The notes: generated from the letters alone by a model not told the origin. A stretch of 39,228 nt of DNA from Saccoglossus kowalevskii (GCF_000003605.2 NW_003113961.1:425201-464428); one strand, 5' to 3'. Shown: positions 33,501 to 35,663, numbered from the stretch's first letter. Numbers and translations: made by a program.

Positions 33501-34206
33501 GAACTACACTCAATCCCGAAACACGTCTCCTTGGCATTATTAGCTAAAAATAAAATAAGAATAAATTGTTAATTAATATTCACAACTTTTTCATGTCACG
33601 TGATATTTGTGTAAGTCATCGAACCGCCATTGTGCCCTTCTAGCAACGTTGTAGTTATTAAGATTGATCTCTAGTTATCCGTGTATCATATCGCGACTGG
33701 TAAGGCGAATGTTTGATGCGACGTGCCATCAGACACTGAAAAACAGTAGTCACTTGGTGAAAACTTGTGTTTATGTATGTGTACGAACCACCTTCGAGCT
33801 TACAAGATGCTGACGTCATCGAATATAAATCCGTAAATAAACAAATATAAGTATATTGAACGCAGGGCTACGCCAATCTTTCCAGTATGATTTCAATATG
33901 TGCTGCCGTAATAAACATAGCGGGCTTTTGCGTGTATAAACCTGCAAATGGTGTTACGATACGACGGATCATTGAGTAATACATTCTTGTGTGAATATAG
34001 AACTTTGTATTTCAAAATATCGTTGGCATCAGCTCGACCCTCTAAAAACTTACCATATGCTTGTCCTTGACATGTTTCACCCATGAGATACTCGTCTCCA
34101 GGGCACTCGCAAACGTAAGGTGGAATTGCACTGCCTTCTGTCTCTGGCACTGTGGGCCTCTCGTAACATGGCCCCAAATCACCGCACGGTTCGTCGTCAC
34201 ATGCAT
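381..34206 (-). CDS. Giant secreted CUB/EGF-repeat protein gene, 3'-partial, 65 exons seen
   Basis: The gene encodes a modular extracellular protein: one six-cysteine EGF domain, one CUB domain, then 64 eight-cysteine EGF-like units. All exons read on the minus strand, have AG/GT borders and are phase 1-1, so they join in frame. Sixty-two of the 63 array exons carry one unit and one carries two. Visible coding length is about 8.29 kb. The exon nearest position 1 ends in a good donor, so more exons follow outside the window. The start codon is uncertain. CUB plus many EGF modules resembles sea urchin fibropellins and other matrix or adhesion proteins, but the repeat unit differs from theirs in having two extra cysteines. 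A structural role in matrix, mucus or a secreted covering is inference. Two exons carry single-base frameshifts. Confidence 0.9.
510..1569. other. Intron between units 63 and 64
   Basis: It holds a TTAA-flanked MITE (899-1055). Otherwise it is AT-rich with no coding signal. Confidence 0.75.
899..1055. mobile_element. MITE family A, copy 1 (TTAA target site)
   Basis: TTAA at 899-902 and 1052-1055 flank imperfect terminal inverted repeats: AGCGGGAGAGTTATCCCCTG on the left against AGCGAGAGGGTTGTCACCTG from the right end. It is about 149 bp inside, non-coding. The middle (GCGTCAGATGGCCATAGC, then GTTTACAAAC) matches copy 2 at 21319-21483 in reverse. TTAA duplication suggests piggyBac-type mobilisation (inference). 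Confidence 0.8.
1570..1692 (-). CDS. Exon: EGF-like unit 63
   Basis: 123 nt. The peptide begins [15 protein letters not shown]. Eight cysteines; the last loop has Ser for Gly (CYTSVWC); O-fucose consensus present. Confidence 0.92.
1879..2001 (-). CDS. Exon: EGF-like unit 62
   Basis: 123 nt. The peptide begins [15 protein letters not shown]. Eight cysteines; last loop [10 protein letters not shown]. Donor GTATGT. Confidence 0.92.
2201..2323 (-). CDS. Exon: EGF-like unit 61
   Basis: 123 nt. The peptide begins [15 protein letters not shown]. Eight cysteines; last loop [10 protein letters not shown]. Confidence 0.92.
2475..2597 (-). CDS. Exon: EGF-like unit 60
   Basis: 123 nt. The peptide begins [15 protein letters not shown]. 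Eight cysteines; last loop [10 protein letters not shown]. Donor GTATGAGT. Confidence 0.92.
2686..2803. repeat. Dispersed intronic repeat, copy 1
   Basis: It contains TTGGCTCCAAAAT followed by AGGGTTCATTTCCAGAAAT and ATTGAAGA. The same words occur in the same order at 19508-19630. Confidence 0.7.
2832..2957 (-). CDS. Exon: EGF-like unit 59
   Basis: 126 nt. The peptide begins [15 protein letters not shown]. The extra length is in the last loop, [11 protein letters not shown], three residues between C5 and the inner Cys instead of two. Eight cysteines. Confidence 0.91.
3200..3322 (-). CDS. Exon: EGF-like unit 58
   Basis: 123 nt. The peptide begins [15 protein letters not shown]. Eight cysteines; O-fucose consensus present. 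Confidence 0.92.
3461..3890. repeat. Minisatellite, about 42-45 bp unit
   Basis: About nine diverged tandem units built from TTTAGATCAAGATA, TAGCTAATTCAGCTAA and TATGTAGGCTAA. Lies in the intron between units 57 and 58. Confidence 0.88.
4023..4145 (-). CDS. Exon: EGF-like unit 57
   Basis: 123 nt. The peptide begins [15 protein letters not shown]. Eight cysteines; last loop [10 protein letters not shown]. Confidence 0.92.
4238..4360 (-). CDS. Exon: EGF-like unit 56
   Basis: 123 nt. The peptide begins [15 protein letters not shown]. Eight cysteines; last loop [10 protein letters not shown]. The intron to the next exon is only 92 bp; donor GTATG. Confidence 0.92.
4361..4681. other. Intron between units 55 and 56
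   Basis: AT-rich, no repeat or coding recognised. Confidence 0.7.
4682..4804 (-). CDS. Exon: EGF-like unit 55
   Basis: 123 nt. The peptide begins [15 protein letters not shown]. Eight cysteines; last loop [10 protein letters not shown]. Confidence 0.91.
4862..5184. repeat. Minisatellite, about 25 bp unit
   Basis: About a dozen diverged units of CAATCTTGTAATGTTAAGTA plus ACACA. Lies in the intron between units 54 and 55. Confidence 0.87.
5466..5582 (-). CDS. Exon: EGF-like unit 54
   Basis: 117 nt. The peptide begins [15 protein letters not shown]. Eight cysteines; acidic last loop [10 protein letters not shown]. Confidence 0.92.
5583..6568. other. Intron between units 53 and 54
   Basis: Holds the TA-flanked MITE (5694-5885) and a 25-bp word at 5919-5943 repeated at 8040-8064. 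The 66-codon plus-strand frame at 6028-6228 looks like chance. Confidence 0.7.
5694..5885. mobile_element. MITE with TA target site (CTGTAAAATACT ends)
   Basis: TA flanks both sides. CTGTAAAATACT at 5696 is mirrored by AGTATTTTACAG ending at 5883. A second inverted block, AATTAATTTTCGCTGAA, follows inside both arms. It is 188 bp and non-coding, as expected for a Tc1/mariner-type MITE. Confidence 0.8.
6569..6691 (-). CDS. Exon: EGF-like unit 53
   Basis: 123 nt. The peptide begins [15 protein letters not shown]. Eight cysteines; loop [12 protein letters not shown]. Confidence 0.92.
6840..6962 (-). CDS. Exon: EGF-like unit 52
   Basis: 123 nt. The peptide begins [15 protein letters not shown]. 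Eight cysteines; last loop [10 protein letters not shown]. Confidence 0.92.
7157..7279 (-). CDS. Exon: EGF-like unit 51
   Basis: 123 nt. The peptide begins [15 protein letters not shown]. Eight cysteines; last loop [10 protein letters not shown]. Confidence 0.92.
7528..7650 (-). CDS. Exon: EGF-like unit 50
   Basis: 123 nt. The peptide begins [15 protein letters not shown]. Eight cysteines; last loop [10 protein letters not shown]. Confidence 0.92.
7651..8166. other. Intron between units 49 and 50
   Basis: Contains the second copy (8040-8064) of the 25-bp word AATACTTCATTCCATATTCA plus GTTTA seen at 5919-5943. Otherwise nothing recognised. Confidence 0.7.
8167..8283 (-). CDS. Exon: EGF-like unit 49
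   Basis: 117 nt. The peptide begins [15 protein letters not shown], then [10 protein letters not shown] as in unit 15. Eight cysteines; the end is NCQQ. Confidence 0.92.
8284..8737. other. Intron between units 48 and 49
   Basis: AT-rich; nothing recognised. Confidence 0.7.
8738..8860 (-). CDS. Exon: EGF-like unit 48
   Basis: 123 nt. The peptide begins [15 protein letters not shown]. Eight cysteines; last loop [11 protein letters not shown]-fucose consensus present. Donor GTGAG. Confidence 0.91.
8966..9082 (-). CDS. Exon: EGF-like unit 47
   Basis: 117 nt. The peptide begins [15 protein letters not shown]. Eight cysteines; last loop [10 protein letters not shown]. Confidence 0.92.
9367..9489 (-). 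CDS. Exon: EGF-like unit 46
   Basis: 123 nt. The peptide begins [15 protein letters not shown]. Eight cysteines; Thr replaces the aromatic before C4 (CVATTC). Confidence 0.92.
9490..10176. other. Intron between units 45 and 46
   Basis: Contains the 36-bp palindrome near its right end. A patch at about 9780-10040 has higher complexity and GC but no coding I can recognise. Confidence 0.7.
10122..10172. mobile_element. 36-bp perfect palindrome flanked by a short direct repeat
   Basis: CATGGAACTATAAACCCC followed at once by its exact reverse complement fills 10130-10165. GTATAGAC occurs at 10122-10129 and again at 10165-10172 (sharing one G). This looks like a tiny foldback insertion with a 7-8 bp target duplication. 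Confidence 0.75.
10177..10293 (-). CDS. Exon: EGF-like unit 45
   Basis: 117 nt. The peptide begins [15 protein letters not shown]. Eight cysteines; loop [11 protein letters not shown] 36-bp perfect palindrome lies 11 bp past its donor side. Confidence 0.92.
10294..10812. other. Intron between units 44 and 45
   Basis: AT-rich; nothing recognised. Confidence 0.7.
10813..10935 (-). CDS. Exon: EGF-like unit 44
   Basis: 123 nt. The peptide begins [15 protein letters not shown]. Eight cysteines; O-fucose consensus NSGTC. Confidence 0.92.
10936..11317. other. Intron between units 43 and 44
   Basis: Contains the 14-bp palindrome with direct repeats (11132-11160). Nothing else recognised. Confidence 0.7.
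11132..11160. mobile_element. 14-bp palindrome flanked by direct repeat GTCTGAC
   Basis: CATGGAGCTCCATG (11139-11152) lies between GTCTGAC copies at 11132-11138 and 11153-11159. It begins with the same CATGGARCT as the palindrome at 10130, suggesting a further shortened member of the same family. Confidence 0.6.
11318..11440 (-). CDS. Exon: EGF-like unit 43
   Basis: 123 nt. The peptide begins [21 protein letters not shown] fits the O-glucose consensus. Eight cysteines; the last loop has Ser for Gly (CYTSTNC). Confidence 0.92.
11441..12360. other. Intron between units 42 and 43
   Basis: The first 600 bp are plain AT-rich sequence. MITE family B copy 1 occupies 12084-12290. Confidence 0.7.
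12084..12290. mobile_element. MITE family B, copy 1 (TTAA target site)
   Basis: TTAA at both ends (12084-12087, 12287-12290). Terminal inverted repeats are AGGGCGGTGGTCGTC on the left and AGGGTGGTGGTCGCC from the right. The right part shares GTTTATCAACACAA and flanking sequence with copy 2. No transposase. Confidence 0.83.
12361..12484 (-). pseudogene. Exon: EGF-like unit 42 with +1 frameshift
   Basis: The exon is 124 nt where 123 is expected. The first half reads [15 protein letters not shown] then VQT. After a surplus base near the GGG run at 12425-12427 the frame runs to a TAG stop within the exon. In the next frame the domain resumes as [19 protein letters not shown]. Acceptor and GTAAG donor look intact. 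It is either a decayed exon or an indel error at a short homopolymer. Confidence 0.83.
12534..12744. mobile_element. MITE with TA target site (CTGTAAAACAC ends)
   Basis: TA, CTGTAAAACAC (from 12536) and its mirror GTGTTTTACAG (to 12742), TA. It is 207 bp, AT-rich, with several TTAGCTAA-like words inside. The first eight bases match the element at 5694-5885, so both may use the same transposase. Confidence 0.75.
12888..12932. repeat. Short 16-bp tandem repeat (TGGCCGASTTC)
   Basis: Three copies of TGGCCGACTTC or TGGCCGAGTTC spaced 16 bp apart. It starts a stretch richer in GC than the surrounding intron. Confidence 0.6.
13602..13632. repeat. Hairpin with 12-bp perfect stem
   Basis: CACAGTCCCTCT, a TATATAT loop, then AGAGGGACTGTG. 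Resembles a collapsed inverted-repeat element; function unknown. Confidence 0.7.
13822..13944 (-). CDS. Exon: EGF-like unit 41
   Basis: 123 nt. The peptide begins [15 protein letters not shown]. It fits both the O-glucose (CSSAPC) and O-fucose consensus patterns. Val replaces the aromatic before C4 (CTAVNC). Eight cysteines. Confidence 0.91.
14142..14264 (-). CDS. Exon: EGF-like unit 40
   Basis: 123 nt. The peptide begins [15 protein letters not shown]. Eight cysteines; last loop [10 protein letters not shown]. Confidence 0.91.
14397..14513 (-). CDS. Exon: EGF-like unit 39
   Basis: 117 nt. The peptide begins [15 protein letters not shown]; Leu replaces the Asp or Asn before C1. Eight cysteines. 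Confidence 0.91.
14607..14729 (-). CDS. Exon: EGF-like unit 38
   Basis: 123 nt. The peptide begins [15 protein letters not shown]. Eight cysteines; last loop [10 protein letters not shown]. Donor GTATAC. Confidence 0.91.
14832..14948 (-). CDS. Exon: EGF-like unit 37
   Basis: 117 nt. The peptide begins [15 protein letters not shown]. Eight cysteines; loop [10 protein letters not shown]. Only 94 bp of intron separate it from unit 36. Confidence 0.92.
15043..15165 (-). CDS. Exon: EGF-like unit 36
   Basis: 123 nt. The peptide begins [15 protein letters not shown]. It fits both the O-glucose (CASFPC) and O-fucose (NGGTC) consensus patterns. Eight cysteines. Confidence 0.91.
15375..15491 (-). CDS. 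Exon: EGF-like unit 35
   Basis: 117 nt. The peptide begins [15 protein letters not shown]. Eight cysteines; loop [10 protein letters not shown], close to units 15 and 49. Confidence 0.91.
15492..15977. other. Intron between units 34 and 35
   Basis: Nothing recognised. Confidence 0.7.
15978..16217 (-). CDS. Exon: EGF-like units 33 and 34 fused in one exon
   Basis: This 240-nt exon (80 codons, 117 + 123) is phase 1-1 and is the only two-domain exon in the array. The first unit begins [15 protein letters not shown]. The second begins [15 protein letters not shown], directly after NSCETL. Each half has all eight cysteines. The join lies exactly where other units have an intron, which is what precise intron loss would leave. 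Confidence 0.93.
16374..16496 (-). CDS. Exon: EGF-like unit 32
   Basis: 123 nt. The peptide begins [21 protein letters not shown] fits the O-glucose consensus. Eight cysteines. Confidence 0.92.
16657..16779 (-). CDS. Exon: EGF-like unit 31
   Basis: 123 nt. The peptide begins [15 protein letters not shown]. Eight cysteines; loop [12 protein letters not shown]. Confidence 0.92.
16780..17115. other. Intron between units 30 and 31
   Basis: Moderately CpG-rich; no coding or clear repeat ends. Confidence 0.65.
17116..17238 (-). CDS. Exon: EGF-like unit 30
   Basis: 123 nt. The peptide begins [15 protein letters not shown]. Eight cysteines; last loop [10 protein letters not shown]. Confidence 0.91.
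17239..17789. other. Intron between units 29 and 30
   Basis: AT-rich; nothing recognised. Confidence 0.7.
17790..17912 (-). CDS. Exon: EGF-like unit 29
   Basis: 123 nt. The peptide begins [15 protein letters not shown]. Eight cysteines. The usual Tyr or Phe before C4 is Leu (CVSLTC), and the last loop is [11 protein letters not shown]-fucose consensus present. Confidence 0.91.
17913..18843. other. Intron between units 28 and 29
   Basis: No EGF exon or repeat termini seen in 931 bp. Confidence 0.65.
18844..18960 (-). CDS. Exon: EGF-like unit 28
   Basis: 117 nt. The peptide begins [15 protein letters not shown]. Eight cysteines; loop [10 protein letters not shown]. Confidence 0.92.
19168..19290 (-). 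CDS. Exon: EGF-like unit 27
   Basis: 123 nt. The peptide begins [15 protein letters not shown]. Eight cysteines; loop [12 protein letters not shown]. Confidence 0.92.
19291..19825. other. Intron between units 26 and 27
   Basis: Contains the dispersed repeat at 19508-19630. Confidence 0.7.
19508..19630. repeat. Dispersed intronic repeat, copy 2
   Basis: Direct-orientation relative of 2686-2803, sharing TTGGCTCCAAAATGAGGG and TTCATTTCCAGAAATATTG. Ends are not clear; no inverted termini seen. Confidence 0.7.
19826..19942 (-). CDS. Exon: EGF-like unit 26
   Basis: 117 nt. The peptide begins [15 protein letters not shown], lacking the Pro before C2. Eight cysteines; last loop [10 protein letters not shown]. 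Confidence 0.91.
20116..20238 (-). CDS. Exon: EGF-like unit 25
   Basis: 123 nt. The peptide begins [15 protein letters not shown]. Eight cysteines; last loop [11 protein letters not shown]-fucose consensus present. Confidence 0.91.
20300..20442. mobile_element. GC-rich repeat with CAGGGGCGGATCTAG ends, hAT-like
   Basis: It starts CAGGGGCGGATCTAG and ends CTAAATCCGCCAATG, imperfect inverted repeats. The middle is a GC-rich run of G and C blocks (GGGGGCCGCGCCCCCC). It is non-coding, short, and much richer in GC than its surroundings. I see no clear target duplication. Confidence 0.65.
20527..20649 (-). CDS. Exon: EGF-like unit 24
   Basis: 123 nt. The peptide begins [15 protein letters not shown]. 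Eight cysteines; last loop [10 protein letters not shown]. Donor GTACGT. Confidence 0.91.
20863..20985 (-). CDS. Exon: EGF-like unit 23
   Basis: 123 nt. The peptide begins [15 protein letters not shown], with Ala directly before C1. Eight cysteines; last loop [10 protein letters not shown]. Confidence 0.91.
21319..21483. mobile_element. MITE family A, copy 2 (TTAA target site)
   Basis: TTAA at 21319-21322 and 21480-21483. The ends begin AGTGGGAGTGTCGTCACCTG and mirror each other. It contains GTTTGTAAAC and GCTATGGCCATCTGACGC, the reverse complement of the interior of copy 1, so it is the same family in opposite orientation. Confidence 0.82.
21539..21661 (-). CDS. Exon: EGF-like unit 22
   Basis: 123 nt. 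The peptide begins [21 protein letters not shown] fits the O-glucose consensus C1-x-S-x-P-C2. Eight cysteines. Confidence 0.91.
21930..22046 (-). CDS. Exon: EGF-like unit 21
   Basis: 117 nt. The peptide begins [15 protein letters not shown]; Thr replaces the acidic or Asn residue before C1. Eight cysteines; loop [10 protein letters not shown]. Confidence 0.91.
22225..22365. mobile_element. MITE with 8-bp target duplication
   Basis: The direct repeat ATAACACC is at 22225-22232 and 22358-22365. Between them is a 125-bp element with ends AGAGGTACATTACTTGG and its mirror, extended by TTTGCAAC in both arms. The 8-bp duplication suggests a hAT-type origin (inference). Confidence 0.82.
22436..22552 (-). 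CDS. Exon: EGF-like unit 20
   Basis: 117 nt. The peptide begins [15 protein letters not shown], where Ala replaces the usual second glycine before C3. Eight cysteines; donor GTATG. Confidence 0.9.
22553..23521. other. Intron between units 19 and 20
   Basis: Contains MITE family B copy 2 (23019-23312). Overlapping minus-strand open frames across 22428-23118 do not continue the EGF frame and look like chance. Confidence 0.7.
23019..23312. mobile_element. MITE family B, copy 2 (TTAA target site)
   Basis: TTAA at 23019-23022 and 23309-23312. Inverted ends are ATGGCGGTAGTCGTCGC and AGAGCGGCAGTCGTCGC. It is longer than copy 1 (294 against 207 bp) but carries the same GGATTRTGGGAAA and TGTTTATCAACACAA segments near the right end. 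Confidence 0.8.
23522..23647 (-). CDS. Exon: EGF-like unit 19
   Basis: 126 nt, with a seven-residue C3 to extra-Cys loop (NQQIGGA). The peptide begins [15 protein letters not shown]. Eight cysteines; [10 protein letters not shown]. By eye it has about 13 CpG dinucleotides, the most CpG-rich exon in the window. Confidence 0.91.
23915..24031 (-). CDS. Exon: EGF-like unit 18
   Basis: 117 nt. The peptide begins [15 protein letters not shown]. Eight cysteines; last loop [10 protein letters not shown]. Confidence 0.91.
24032..24789. other. Intron between units 17 and 18
   Basis: Holds the 42-bp minisatellite at its right side. The rest is AT-rich. Confidence 0.7.
24487..24732. repeat. Minisatellite, 42-43 bp unit, six copies
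   Basis: Each unit starts GTACCAGGATGTGTGA and ends CATACACCCAGAAA. Several units are exactly 42 bp, so open frames cross them on the minus strand, but those frames are not the EGF frame. Lies in the intron after unit 17. Confidence 0.9.
24790..24906 (-). CDS. Exon: EGF-like unit 17
   Basis: 117 nt. The peptide begins [15 protein letters not shown] and continues [10 protein letters not shown]. Eight cysteines; O-fucose consensus present. A 42-bp minisatellite lies in the intron just downstream. Confidence 0.91.
25131..25247 (-). CDS. Exon: EGF-like unit 16
   Basis: 117 nt. The peptide begins [15 protein letters not shown]. Eight cysteines; last loop [11 protein letters not shown]-fucose consensus present. 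Confidence 0.91.
25410..25526 (-). CDS. Exon: EGF-like unit 15
   Basis: 117 nt. The peptide begins [15 protein letters not shown]. Its loop QLTCTTYQC is the same as in unit 49, far away in the array. Eight cysteines. Confidence 0.91.
25679..25801 (-). CDS. Exon: EGF-like unit 14
   Basis: 123 nt. The peptide begins [15 protein letters not shown]. Eight cysteines; the end is NNCLT instead of the usual NCET. O-fucose consensus present. Confidence 0.9.
25802..26450. other. Intron between units 13 and 14
   Basis: Holds the 60-bp diverged tandem repeat (26094-26338). Confidence 0.7.
26094..26338. repeat. Diverged tandem repeat, about 60 bp unit
   Basis: Three to four degenerate units with GGCATTATTTTTTTCACC and GGCCACTATGGATGGCATT. 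Lies in the intron between units 13 and 14. Confidence 0.75.
26451..26567 (-). CDS. Exon: EGF-like unit 13
   Basis: 117 nt. The peptide begins [15 protein letters not shown] and continues [10 protein letters not shown]. It shares the NAIGC loop with unit 17. Eight cysteines. Confidence 0.92.
26717..26833 (-). CDS. Exon: EGF-like unit 12
   Basis: 117 nt. The peptide begins [15 protein letters not shown]. Eight cysteines; the C4 region is unusual, GCTNRYCEC, where Tyr sits next to Cys. O-fucose consensus present. Confidence 0.9.
26834..27135. other. Intron between units 11 and 12
   Basis: AT-rich; nothing recognised. Confidence 0.7.
27136..27253 (-). pseudogene. Exon: EGF-like unit 11 with +1 frameshift
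   Basis: The exon is 118 nt where 117 is expected. The first half reads [15 protein letters not shown] up to SCT. One surplus base lies in the codons after SCT (around 27186-27190), and the frame then meets a TAG stop almost at once. In the next frame the domain resumes as [14 protein letters not shown]. Splice sites look normal. This may be exon decay, a sequencing or assembly indel, or an exon that is skipped. Confidence 0.82.
27356..27475 (-). CDS. Exon: EGF-like unit 10
   Basis: 120 nt. The peptide begins [16 protein letters not shown]. Eight cysteines; last loop [10 protein letters not shown]. The C1-C2 loop has one extra residue, as in unit 8. Confidence 0.9.
27554..27602. repeat. Short inverted repeat (TTTGTGACT ends)
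   Basis: TTTGTGACTGGATG against the mirror of CATCTAGTCACAAA, 13 of 14 matching. About 49 bp long. Confidence 0.6.
28530..28570. mobile_element. MITE family B, truncated end
   Basis: TTAAGGGCAGTGGTCGTCG matches the left end of family B. No matching right end is visible before the next exon, so it looks like a one-sided remnant. Confidence 0.5.
28704..28820 (-). CDS. Exon: EGF-like unit 9
   Basis: 117 nt, short class with four residues between C3 and the loop Cys. The peptide begins [15 protein letters not shown]. Eight cysteines; O-fucose consensus present. Donor GTGAG. Confidence 0.91.
28899..28941. repeat. Hairpin with 16-bp perfect stem
   Basis: CATAAAAAACGAAAGA at 28899-28914 and its mirror at 28926-28941, with an 11-base loop. 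No flanking duplication seen. Confidence 0.75.
29040..29159 (-). CDS. Exon: EGF-like unit 8
   Basis: 120 nt. The peptide begins [16 protein letters not shown], with a five-residue C1-C2 loop shared with unit 10 (CxPTNPC). Eight cysteines; O-fucose consensus NQGTC. Confidence 0.9.
29160..30493. other. Intron between units 7 and 8
   Basis: 1,334 bp with no EGF exon. Open frames at 29.6-30.0 kb on both strands overlap each other and have no recognisable domain. Confidence 0.65.
30494..30616 (-). CDS. Exon: EGF-like unit 7
   Basis: 123 nt. The peptide begins [15 protein letters not shown]. Eight cysteines; the loop cysteine lies in QFNCAHYTC. The donor is GTAATA, weaker than most in this gene. 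Confidence 0.88.
30910..31032 (-). CDS. Exon: EGF-like unit 6
   Basis: 123 nt. The peptide begins [15 protein letters not shown] and continues IPTPGSC. Eight cysteines; last loop [11 protein letters not shown]-fucose consensus present. Confidence 0.92.
31195..31314 (-). CDS. Exon: EGF-like unit 5
   Basis: 120 nt. The peptide begins [15 protein letters not shown]. The C3 to extra-Cys spacing is five residues (IAMGG), between the two main length classes. Eight cysteines; O-fucose consensus present. Confidence 0.9.
31451..31573 (-). CDS. Exon: EGF-like unit 4
   Basis: 123 nt. The peptide begins [16 protein letters not shown], a divergent N-terminal half with a longer C1-C2 loop. Eight cysteines; the last loop reads [10 protein letters not shown]. 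Confidence 0.87.
31574..31940. other. Intron between units 3 and 4
   Basis: Nothing recognised. Confidence 0.7.
31941..32066 (-). CDS. Exon: EGF-like unit 3
   Basis: 126 nt. The peptide begins [16 protein letters not shown], with a C1-C2 loop one residue longer than usual. Eight cysteines, CTSCW in the last loop, O-fucose consensus NAGTC. Confidence 0.88.
32304..32426 (-). CDS. Exon: EGF-like unit 2
   Basis: 123 nt, phase 1-1. The peptide begins [16 protein letters not shown], with five residues between C1 and C2 instead of four. All eight cysteines are present ([12 protein letters not shown]). Confidence 0.87.
32624..32743 (-). CDS. Exon: EGF-like unit 1 (seven cysteines)
   Basis: 120 nt. 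The peptide begins [15 protein letters not shown]. In the C3-C4 loop the extra cysteine is replaced (PNGVDYEC), but its presumed partner is kept (CMPCW). This leaves seven cysteines and one that may be free. It matches the O-fucose consensus at GGTC and has Trp after the inner cysteine. Confidence 0.85.
32744..33165. other. Intron between CUB exon and unit 1
   Basis: AT-rich; nothing recognised. Confidence 0.7.
33166..33543 (-). CDS. Exon: CUB domain
   Basis: This 378-nt exon (126 codons) is phase 1-1. It contains [19 protein letters not shown], the typical CUB start (Cys, Gly-Phe/Tyr, Ser-Pro-Asn-Tyr-Pro). A central strand ends in DELYIGPG, and the domain closes with [11 protein letters not shown], the usual G-W-x-L-x-W end. 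Cysteines are few: two near the start and one at PGC. The second CUB disulfide is therefore partly missing or replaced. CUB domains bind proteins or glycans outside the cell. Placement between a canonical EGF and the long EGF array suggests an N-terminal ligand-binding head on a stalk (inference). Confidence 0.88.
33544..34053. other. Intron between N-terminal EGF and CUB exons
   Basis: No further domain seen. Confidence 0.7.
34054..34206 (-). CDS. Exon: canonical six-cysteine EGF domain (N-terminal)
   Basis: This 153-nt exon (51 codons) starts after a TTTTTCAATAG acceptor and ends at a GTAAG donor, phase 1-1. The peptide begins [13 protein letters not shown] and ends with [18 protein letters not shown]. 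It has six cysteines, a long C3-C4 loop rich in Pro, Glu and Thr, and a normal glycine before the C6 segment. It is the only standard EGF in the window and the most upstream exon I can support. It is probably preceded by a signal-peptide exon. Confidence 0.87.
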
Positions 34207-35580
34207 CTATTGAAAAATGAACCACACATAAATAAATATACAACATTCTATTTCAATGTTAATGTAAAGAATAGCAATTAGCAGGGAATCGCAACAAACA
34301 GCAAATTAAATTTAAAAGAATGCCCATTTAGTCAACTATGGGTACCAAAGTATTATTCAACTATTCTGTGAACACGCCAGCAAATGGTTACAGTAAATCA
34401 AAGAAGTCGGAAATTGTCTTCCGTTGAAGCGTGTCCTTTCCTGAGCACTTATACTTAATCGGATAACGATGAGAGAGGGTTGTATTGAGTCGAGTTGCCG
34501 TTTTGTGATAGTTTTGCAATAAATAATAATAAAATGCTTAACTTAAGCCATCAAAACCATAAGTTTTACCATACTACAGACTCGGGAAATATACATGTAC
34601 TGTTATTTGAGTATCGGTTCATATTTCATGTTCGGTATATTTACGCCATGTCTGTTACGTAGCGCATAGGTCATTAATGAATTGGGGTTCACTGCGTATT
34701 TATATCACAATTATAAACACATCCAAGAATAAAATAAAATTGGAATAGTAGAAAACTCGGAAGGCTCCGAACATGAAAAATTGGGGTAGAATGCGGGAGC
34801 TTGTAAGAAAAAAATATCTTGTGCGTGAACAACAAGAAAACTTACACGACGAGTGCACAATGTGAAAGAAGTGGTAGGAACATAAATAAAGATTGTTGTC
34901 AGGCATATGTTAATACAATATTTGCAAAAAAAAAAAAAAACAGAACAAAAAACAAACAAAAAAACAAACAAACAAACAAAAACACGAATTCTCCCCCTTC
35001 AGATTTCAAATGTGAAACCCCTAAGAACCTAGTAGAGTCACCGTGATAATGTACTTAAACTCTGTTGACACAATCTCGACAATCAGTCAACATCTCTGTC
35101 CATTTCGAACATTAAACGAACATTAATACACAAAAAAATAAATAACAAAAGTTTGCAATCACAGTGCGCAATGCGCGTTATATAATGGTTACCCATAATA
35201 TTTTGCGCTAACTCCCGCTAGATCAGTACGGACTTATTTTAACTAACTCGTACAGCAAACACCTATTTATATGTATTAACTAAAGAGTCACGTCCCACGG
35301 GTTGACCACAATTAACCTATGTTTTGTTGTATGGCGCTTAACCACTGAAATCTAACAGATGTATGGCTCATTCAATCAGGGGTATTGAAGCTGAGTAAAT
35401 ATCTACAGTCACGTGTTTTTATGAAAAAAAAACCAGAGTATGAATTGCATAGACATGGATCATAGTAATATGTATCGTGCATAATGCGAGGAAACCACTT
35501 GTTTGATTGCGTCGTTCGGATTTTTGCAAAATGTATTCAATTGTATAAACTCAAAATGACGTGGGTGCCATGGCAACATT
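34207..35580. other. Upstream region or first intron of the EGF gene
   Basis: Contains a candidate first exon (34846-34906) beside an A-run and a CAAA-rich simple repeat (34927-34980). No conserved domain. Confidence 0.6.
34846..34906 (-). other. Alternative candidate first exon for the EGF gene
   Basis: ATG at 34906 opens a 20-codon frame (MPDNNLYLCSYHFFHIVHSS) ending in a full-consensus GTAAGT donor in phase 1, which would join in frame to the EGF exon at 34206. The peptide is only weakly like a signal peptide. The pyrimidine-rich context could make the donor a chance match. Confidence 0.3.
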
Positions 35581-35663
35581 CAAGCCTGTGGTTGAATTGT
35601 AGCATTATAATTTTTAAAAAGCAACGTCGAGCGAAATGTACATTTCTTGATTAATGTTTCGAC

